Shown one piece after another: positions 58,089 through 64,000 of a stretch of 64,000 nt of DNA. Position 1 is the first letter of the stretch. The number at the start of each line of letters is the position of its first letter. Under the pieces are notes generated by a model, which saw only the letters and a program-made list of their open reading frames with translations, did not search any database and was not told where the DNA came from. Source of the stretch: Mycolicibacillus parakoreensis (GTDB taxonomy: Bacteria; Actinomycetota; Actinomycetes; Mycobacteriales; Mycobacteriaceae); assembly GCF_022370835.2 (NCBI RefSeq), contig NZ_CP092365.1:2480001-2544000 (forward strand). The letters are read 5' to 3'. Made by a program: the position numbers and the translations under genes.

Positions 58089-58633
58089 GCCCCGGCCTCC
58101 TCGGTGTCGACGTTCCCGGCGGGGCCGCTGACACCCGCCAGCTCCAACTCGCGGCGGGTCGGCGCGGCGAACTCGATCTGCACGATCGCCTGCGCGACCT
58201 GCGCCAGCGGGATCTGCCGCACCGACCAGCCGGCCTGACCGGCCTTGACCACCAGGTCGAATCCGTCGGCGCGGCTCGCTCCGACCCGGCCGGTCAGCAC
58301 CGTGCGGTCGGTCAGGGTCACCTCGACTTTGCGGCCGCGGGCACGGCGGAAATGTTTCGCCACCGTCAACGGCCGGTCCACCCCCGGCGAGCTGACCTCC
58401 AGGCGGTAGGCGCCGGCGGCGGTGGTGACCTCGTCGAGCAGGGCGGAGGCCGAGCGCGACAGCGCCGCCGCGGTGTCGAGATCCAAGGCGCTGTCCCCGT
58501 CGGCGATCACGGTGATGCGGGGCGGCCGGGCGCGCGCGTCGATGACGACGTCGTCGATCTCATACCCGGCCCGCGTGAACTCCGCATCGAGTAGCTCGAT
58601 CACCTGCGTCTGAGAAGGTAGGCCGGTGGCCAC
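58085..58633 (-). CDS. rimP: Ribosome maturation factor RimP
   Basis: A 182-aa 30S assembly factor. [47 protein letters not shown] and [16 protein letters not shown] are the conserved blocks (in part), the last being in the SH3-like C-terminal domain. GTG 58633 follows GAGGAG and aligns with VTTGLPSQ of M. tuberculosis RimP. It is first in the rimP-nusA-ylxR-infB-rbfA-cnpB-dinF series. Confidence 0.94.
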   Translation of the reverse strand: MATGLPSQTQVIELLDAEFTRAGYEIDDVVIDARARPPRITVIADGDSALDLDTAAALSRSASALLDEVTTAAGAYRLEVSSPGVDRPLTVAKHFRRARGRKVEVTLTDRTVLTGRVGASRADGFDLVVKAGQAGWSVRQIPLAQVAQAIVQIEFAAPTRRELELAGVSGPAGNVDTEEAGA

Positions 58634-58711
58634 GGCGAGCTCCTCATCTTGAGTTGTCCGGTCGTTCGGGCGCGAGCCGATCCGAGGGTTCGGCATGCGC
58701 GCCAGCCACCT

Positions 58712-58741
58712 ACGATACGCCAGAATCCCGCACCGCGGTCA
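58712..58741 (-). promoter_or_regulatory. Candidate promoter of the rimP-nusA-infB operon
   Basis: On the minus strand TGACCG (58741-58736) is followed after 18 bp by TATCGT (58717-58712), about 80 nt upstream of the rimP start. It is the only reasonable sigma-A-like pair in the 166-bp divergent gap with the Rv2843-like gene. Confidence 0.4.
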
Positions 58742-58799
58742 CGAACAGGGCGACGCCGGGGCCCGGGTGCGGCCACGGTCACCCCCGCGCAGTGGCAGG

Positions 58800-59306
58800 A
58801 TGACCGCTGTGTTGGACTCCCCGCTTCCGGTCAGCCGCCGCCGGGTGCTCATCGCCGCCGCGACGCTCGCCGCGGTCGGGGCGTCGGGCTCGGGGTGTGC
58901 CCCGCCCGCCCCGCCCGAACCCGATGTGCTGATCGCCCAGCGGGATCTGGCCCGCGGCGACGCCGCGTTGGCCACCGCGGCGGCCGCCGCGACCACCGGG
59001 CCGACCGCGGCGGCCCTGACCGTGGTCGCCGAGCACCGGCAGGCACACGCCGCAGCGCTGGCCACCGAGATCGACCGGCTGGCCACCGGCGCCACACCGA
59101 GCACCGCCGCCACCACCGCGACCGAGGCCACCCCGGGGGCGGCCTCGGTCGATGCTGTCGTGGCCGCGCTGGGCACCGCCGCGCAGCGCGCCGGGCAGCT
59201 GGCCACCACGGTGTCGGGGTACCGGGCCGGGCTCCTGGGGTCGATCGCGGCCTGCTGCACGGTGGATCAGACGGTGACCCTCGGCGGCGAGGAGTCGCCC
59301 CGATGA
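58800..59306 (+). CDS. Probable lipoprotein, Rv2843-like
   Basis: A 168-aa Ala/Thr-rich exported protein. A twin-arginine-like start (VSRRRVLIAAATLAAVGASGSGC) ends in a lipobox-type Gly-Ser-Gly-Cys near residue 33. A helical domain follows (LIAQRDLARGDAALATAA ... VVAEHRQAHAAALATEIDRLA), ending in GSIAACCTVDQ. The ATG at 58800 is chosen by position of the signal. Stop overlaps the next gene (ATGA). The Rv2843-Rv2844 order is kept. Function unknown. Confidence 0.72.
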   Translation: MTAVLDSPLPVSRRRVLIAAATLAAVGASGSGCAPPAPPEPDVLIAQRDLARGDAALATAAAAATTGPTAAALTVVAEHRQAHAAALATEIDRLATGATPSTAATTATEATPGAASVDAVVAALGTAAQRAGQLATTVSGYRAGLLGSIAACCTVDQTVTLGGEESPR

Positions 59307-59705
59307 GCCCCGTCGACCAGGCGTTGAGCGCGGCGCTCGACGTCGAGCACGGCGTCATCTACGGCTACGGCTTGGTGTCGGCGCACTCCCCGTTCGACGT
59401 CAACGACCTGGTGGCCGCCGCGATGCGCGAACACCGCGACCGCCGCGACGAACTCACCGACATGCTGCTGGGCCGCGGGGTCGACGCCCCGCCCGCCGCA
59501 CCCGGCTATGAGCTGCCGATCACGCTGCGCACCCCGACCGACGCCGCACAGCTGGCGGTGCGCATGGAGCGTGACGCCGCGGTGGCCTGGCGGGCGGTGC
59601 TCGAGCAGGCCGACACCGACGGCGATCGCGAGTTCGCTCTCAGGGCGCTGAGCGCCTGCGCGGTCACCGCCGCCCGGTGGAACGCGGTGGCGGGTGTCAG
59701 CCCGG

Positions 59706-61472
<1,767 letters not shown>

Positions 61473-61549
61473 AGCCGGAGAGCCTAATGGGAGCCGATCA
61501 CCCCGCCGGTGACCGGGATCGCGCACTGTGGACCACCGGGTCGCTCATC

Positions 61550-61604
61550 GAGCCGCACGTTTCGGTGCGTCGTGGGCACGCAGACGCACCGAAACGTGCG
61601 GCTC
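61550..61604. terminator. Perfect 22-bp stem hairpin between efpA and proS
   Basis: Arms at 61550-61571 and 61583-61604 are perfectly complementary over 22 bp around an 11-nt loop (GTGGGCACGCA). The element sits about 50 bp past the efpA stop and about 80 bp before proS. It would halt or process the efpA transcript. No U tract follows on either strand. The arms contain CGCACGTTTCGGTGCG, itself an internal near-dyad, so the structure can fold in more than one way. It may be a dispersed repeat. Confidence 0.55.
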
Positions 61605-61654
61605 AGTGCGCCCGCGCCCTCGGGGGCCGGCTCGACGCGCCTCCGGCGGGCGGC

Positions 61655-63178
61655 CTACAGGTCGCCGGCGTCGAAGGCGTCCTTGACTTCCTGGGCGTGG
61701 GCGACCTGTCGGGAGGTGTAGCCGATCAGCAGCGCCGCCCCGCCGACGAGCACCGCGACCGCCGCCACCCACAGCAGCCCGTAGGTGTAGCCCTGATCCA
61801 GCGCGTTCAGCTGGGCGGGGTTCATGTCCTTGACCGGCCCGGTGATGCCACCGAGGTAGAGGGTGCGGGAGGTGATGACCGCCTGGATGACCGCGAGCAC
61901 CAGCGGCCCGCCCAGGTTCTGCAGCATCAGCGCGATCGCCGAGACCGGCCCGATCTGGTCGAAGCCCACCCCGGCGATCGCGGAGAGGGTCAGCGGCACG
62001 ACGATGGTGCCGATGCCGATGCCGCCGACGGTGATCGGCACCACCAGGTCGGGGAAGTAGGGAATGCCGGCGTGCAGGGTGGAGCCGTACAGCATGGCGC
62101 CGAGCACCAGGATGCCGCCGACGATCACCAGAACCCGGGGCGCGAAGAACCGCACCAGCTGCGACGAGGCGCCCAGCCCGATGCCCATGCCGATGACGAA
62201 CGGGATGAAGCCGATCCCGGCACGCAGCGCCGAATAGCCCAGGATGTCCTGCACGTACAGGCCGATCAGCACGGTCAGCGTGAACAGCACCCCGCCGGCC
62301 AGGAAGATCGCCAGGAAGGTCGCCAGCCTGTTGCGGTCGTAGAACAGCTCGAACGGCACCACCGGGTTCTCGGCGCGGCGTTCGGCGAGGATGAACGCCA
62401 GCCCGCAGGCGGCGGCCGCCGCACCGGAGGCCAGCGTGATCGGCGAGAGCCACCCGCTGGCCGGCCCCTGGGTGAACGCGAACACCGCGGCGGTGCAGCC
62501 CATGGTGGCCAGCAGCGCGCCGCTGGCGTCGAGTTTCATCCGTTCGCGCACGGTCTCCCGCAGCGCCTTGCGGGCCAGGTAGATCATCAGCAGCCCGATC
62601 GGCACGTTGACCAGAAACGCCAGCCGCCACGACACCTCGGTCAACGCCCCGCCAACCACCAGGCCCATCACCGACCCGATCGCGGTCATCGCGCCGAACA
62701 CCGCGGTCGCGCTGTTGCGCGCCGGCCCCTTGGCGAAGGTGGTGGCGATCAACGCCAACCCGGTCGGCGAGGCGATCGCCGAACCGACCCCCTGCAGCAG
62801 CCGGGCGATCACCAGCGTGGGCGCGTCCCAGGCCACCCCGCACAGCACCGAGGCGATCGTGAACAGCGACACCCCGACGATGAAGGTGCGTTTGCGTCCG
62901 ATGGTGTCGCCCAGGCGCCCACCGAGGAGCATCAACCCCCCGAAGGTGAGCACGTAGGCGGTGATCACCCAGCTGCGGCCGGCGTCCGAGAGGCCGAGGT
63001 CGTCTTGGATCCGCGGCAGCGCGACGATCGCGACGGTGCTGTCCATGGTGGCCATCAACTGCATCCCGCCGATGGCGATGACCGCGGCGACAAACCGGTA
63101 GGAAGGCAGCCACGCCGGGTAGAACCTGCTCAGATCATTCACTGAAGTTACCCGCTCTGCATCTTTGAGAGCCGTCAT
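61655..63178 (-). CDS. efpA: EfpA-like major facilitator efflux pump
   Basis: A 507-aa MFS drug/H+ antiporter of the QacA family with 14 predicted helices. Family motifs visible are the D1 motif in MATMDSTVAIVALPRI, motif A GGRLGDTIGRKRTF (loop 2-3), motif C-like GSVMGLVVGGAL, and VPFELFYDRN. In mycobacteria EfpA exports drugs and lipids and is induced by isoniazid. Start ATG 63178. Downstream is the long hairpin, then proS. Same order as Rv2846c. Confidence 0.94.
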   Translation of the reverse strand: MTALKDAERVTSVNDLSRFYPAWLPSYRFVAAVIAIGGMQLMATMDSTVAIVALPRIQDDLGLSDAGRSWVITAYVLTFGGLMLLGGRLGDTIGRKRTFIVGVSLFTIASVLCGVAWDAPTLVIARLLQGVGSAIASPTGLALIATTFAKGPARNSATAVFGAMTAIGSVMGLVVGGALTEVSWRLAFLVNVPIGLLMIYLARKALRETVRERMKLDASGALLATMGCTAAVFAFTQGPASGWLSPITLASGAAAAACGLAFILAERRAENPVVPFELFYDRNRLATFLAIFLAGGVLFTLTVLIGLYVQDILGYSALRAGIGFIPFVIGMGIGLGASSQLVRFFAPRVLVIVGGILVLGAMLYGSTLHAGIPYFPDLVVPITVGGIGIGTIVVPLTLSAIAGVGFDQIGPVSAIALMLQNLGGPLVLAVIQAVITSRTLYLGGITGPVKDMNPAQLNALDQGYTYGLLWVAAVAVLVGGAALLIGYTSRQVAHAQEVKDAFDAGDL

Positions 63179-63194
63179 AGCGGGCTACCCTACA

Positions 63195-63223
63195 GTAATA
63201 TTAAGAAGAGTTTAAGCGCCCAA
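63195..63223 (-). promoter_or_regulatory. Candidate efpA promoter overlapping the cysG stop
   Basis: On the minus strand TTGGGC (63223-63218) and TATTAC (63200-63195) are separated by 17 bp. The -35 falls within the last codons of the upstream gene and the -10 within 20 nt of the efpA ATG, which implies a very short leader. The A+T-rich island 63191-63216 is unusual for this window. Confidence 0.45.
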
Positions 63224-64000
63224 GCCGGCGACCGGGCCGATCACGATGATCGCGGGAGGCCGAATGCCCTCGGCGCGGATCTTCTCCGGCGCGTCGGCCA
63301 GTGATGCCCGCAACAGATACTGCGCGGCGGTGGTGCCGTGCTGCACCACCAGCACCGGTGTCTGCGCAGGTCGGCCGCCTTGGAGCAGGACGTCGCAGAA
63401 CTGTTCGATGCGCTCGACGGCCATCAGCAACACGATCGTGCCGCCCATGGCGGCCAATGCGTCCCAATTCACTAACGATTCGGGGTGCCCGGGCGCGACG
63501 TGGCCGCTGACGACGACGAACTCGTGGTTGAGCCCCCGATGGGTCACCGGCACCCCGGCCAGCGCCGGCACGGCGATGGCGCTGGTCACCCCGGGCACGA
63601 CGGTGACCGGAACCCCCGCCGCGGTGCAGGCCTGCACCTCTTCGTAACCCCGGGCGAACACGAACGGGTCCCCGCCCTTGAGCCGGACCACGAACCGGCC
63701 GGCGCGGGCGTGTTCGATGAGCAGCGCGTTGATGGCCTCCTGCGCCATCGCCCGCCCGTAGGGGATCTTGGCGGCGTCGATGACCTCGACGTGCGGCGGG
63801 AGCTCGCCGAGCAGTTGCGGCGGGGCGAGCCGGTCGGCGATCACCACGTCGGCCTGGGCGAGCAACCGGCGTCCCCGCACCGTGATCAGCTCCGGGTCGC
63901 CGGGCCCGGCGCCGACCAGCGCCACCCCGCCGGGCACCGCGTCGGCGCTGGGGGCGCTGACCGCCCCGGTCTGCAGGGCCTCGGCGATCGCCGAGCGGAT
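63212..64000 (-). CDS. cysG: Uroporphyrinogen-III C-methyltransferase (CysG/CobA), N-terminus off the right edge
   Basis: Open to the right edge. The C-terminal SUMT domain is complete: VALVGAGPGDPELITVRG, DVVIADRLAPPQLL, VVRLKGGDPFVFARGYEEVQAC and VTVVPGVTSAIAVPALAGVPVTHRGL. It adds two methyl groups to uroporphyrinogen III on the way to sirohaem or cobalamin. Upstream, IRSAIAEALQTGAVSAPSADA continues in frame, the linker to the N-terminal sirohaem synthase-type domain of Rv2847c, which lies outside the window. A GTG at 63937 would start a single-domain version but is not needed. Confidence 0.88.
   Translation of the reverse strand: MRSAIAEALQTGAVSAPSADAVPGGVALVGAGPGDPELITVRGRRLLAQADVVIADRLAPPQLLGELPPHVEVIDAAKIPYGRAMAQEAINALLIEHARAGRFVVRLKGGDPFVFARGYEEVQACTAAGVPVTVVPGVTSAIAVPALAGVPVTHRGLNHEFVVVSGHVAPGHPESLVNWDALAAMGGTIVLLMAVERIEQFCDVLLQGGRPAQTPVLVVQHGTTAAQYLLRASLADAPEKIRAEGIRPPAIIVIGPVAGLGA

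Noticed and set aside
61550-61604. Hairpin as a conventional rho-independent terminator
   Set aside because: No U tract on either strand; kept only as a hairpin of uncertain role.

Overview
The window is a roughly 70% G+C actinobacterial chromosome segment. Its gene content and order point to a mycobacterium: WhiB6, FtsK-RNase J-DapA-ThyX, ThyA-DfrA, DapB, GpsI-PepR, LppU-RpsO-RibF-SirR, FadE21-Ltp1, TruB-PptT, RimP-NusA-YlxR-InfB-RbfA, ProS-EfpA-CysG. From about 7 kb to the right edge the order follows the M. tuberculosis H37Rv block Rv2748c-Rv2847c as I recall it, with several replacements and deletions. All homology statements come from recognising sequences and motifs by eye; no alignment was run.

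Layout. 1-6.7 kb is an accessory or regulatory region: a left-truncated FHA-ABC transporter (Rv1747-like), a divergent whiB6/espM-like regulator pair, a lipoprotein Zn-peptidase with a DUF4333 partner, and an lprA/DUF4189 pair. 7-14.5 kb holds ftsK, Rv2749- and Rv2751-like genes, RNase J, dapA and thyX. 14.5-17.8 kb is an island (FAD monooxygenase, its TetR regulator, a YcaQ-like protein) where M. tuberculosis carries restriction-modification and vapBC genes. 17.8-21.6 kb carries dfrA-thyA, a dienelactone hydrolase and a tightly overlapping dapB operon. 21.9-28.5 kb is a lipid or oxidative cluster: 2Fe-2S reductase, EphD-like fusion, ferritin-like protein, FadD and a DUF1028 protein. A TnpB remnant bounded by perfect 19-bp inverted repeats lies at 28.5-29.3 kb. 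29.3-37.3 kb returns to the core (nitronate monooxygenase, pepR, gpsI, lppU, rpsO, ribF, sirR, CBS protein). 37.4-38 kb is decayed DNA. 38-45.2 kb is a catabolic cluster (fadE, SDR, MaoC hydratase, SRPBCC protein, ltp1, with a divergent BVMO and a TetR gene). 45.3-64 kb contains truB, pptT, a phosphoesterase, an Rv2799/Rv2800-like pair, echA16, dinF, the rbfA-infB-nusA-rimP operon, Rv2843/Rv2844-like genes, proS, efpA and a right-truncated cysG.

How the genes work together. Several modules are housekeeping: the dapA/dapB lysine and cell-wall branch, thyX/thyA/dfrA folate-thymidylate metabolism, and the nusA-infB transcription/translation operon. The accessory modules look like acyl or steroid-type catabolism (ltp1 cluster) and a possible oxygenase system (reductase, epoxide hydrolase-dehydrogenase and a protein with a di-iron motif set). 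Start-stop overlaps (ATGA/GTGA) are frequent and suggest translational coupling. Several palindromes and repeated half-sites sit in promoter regions and are reported separately.
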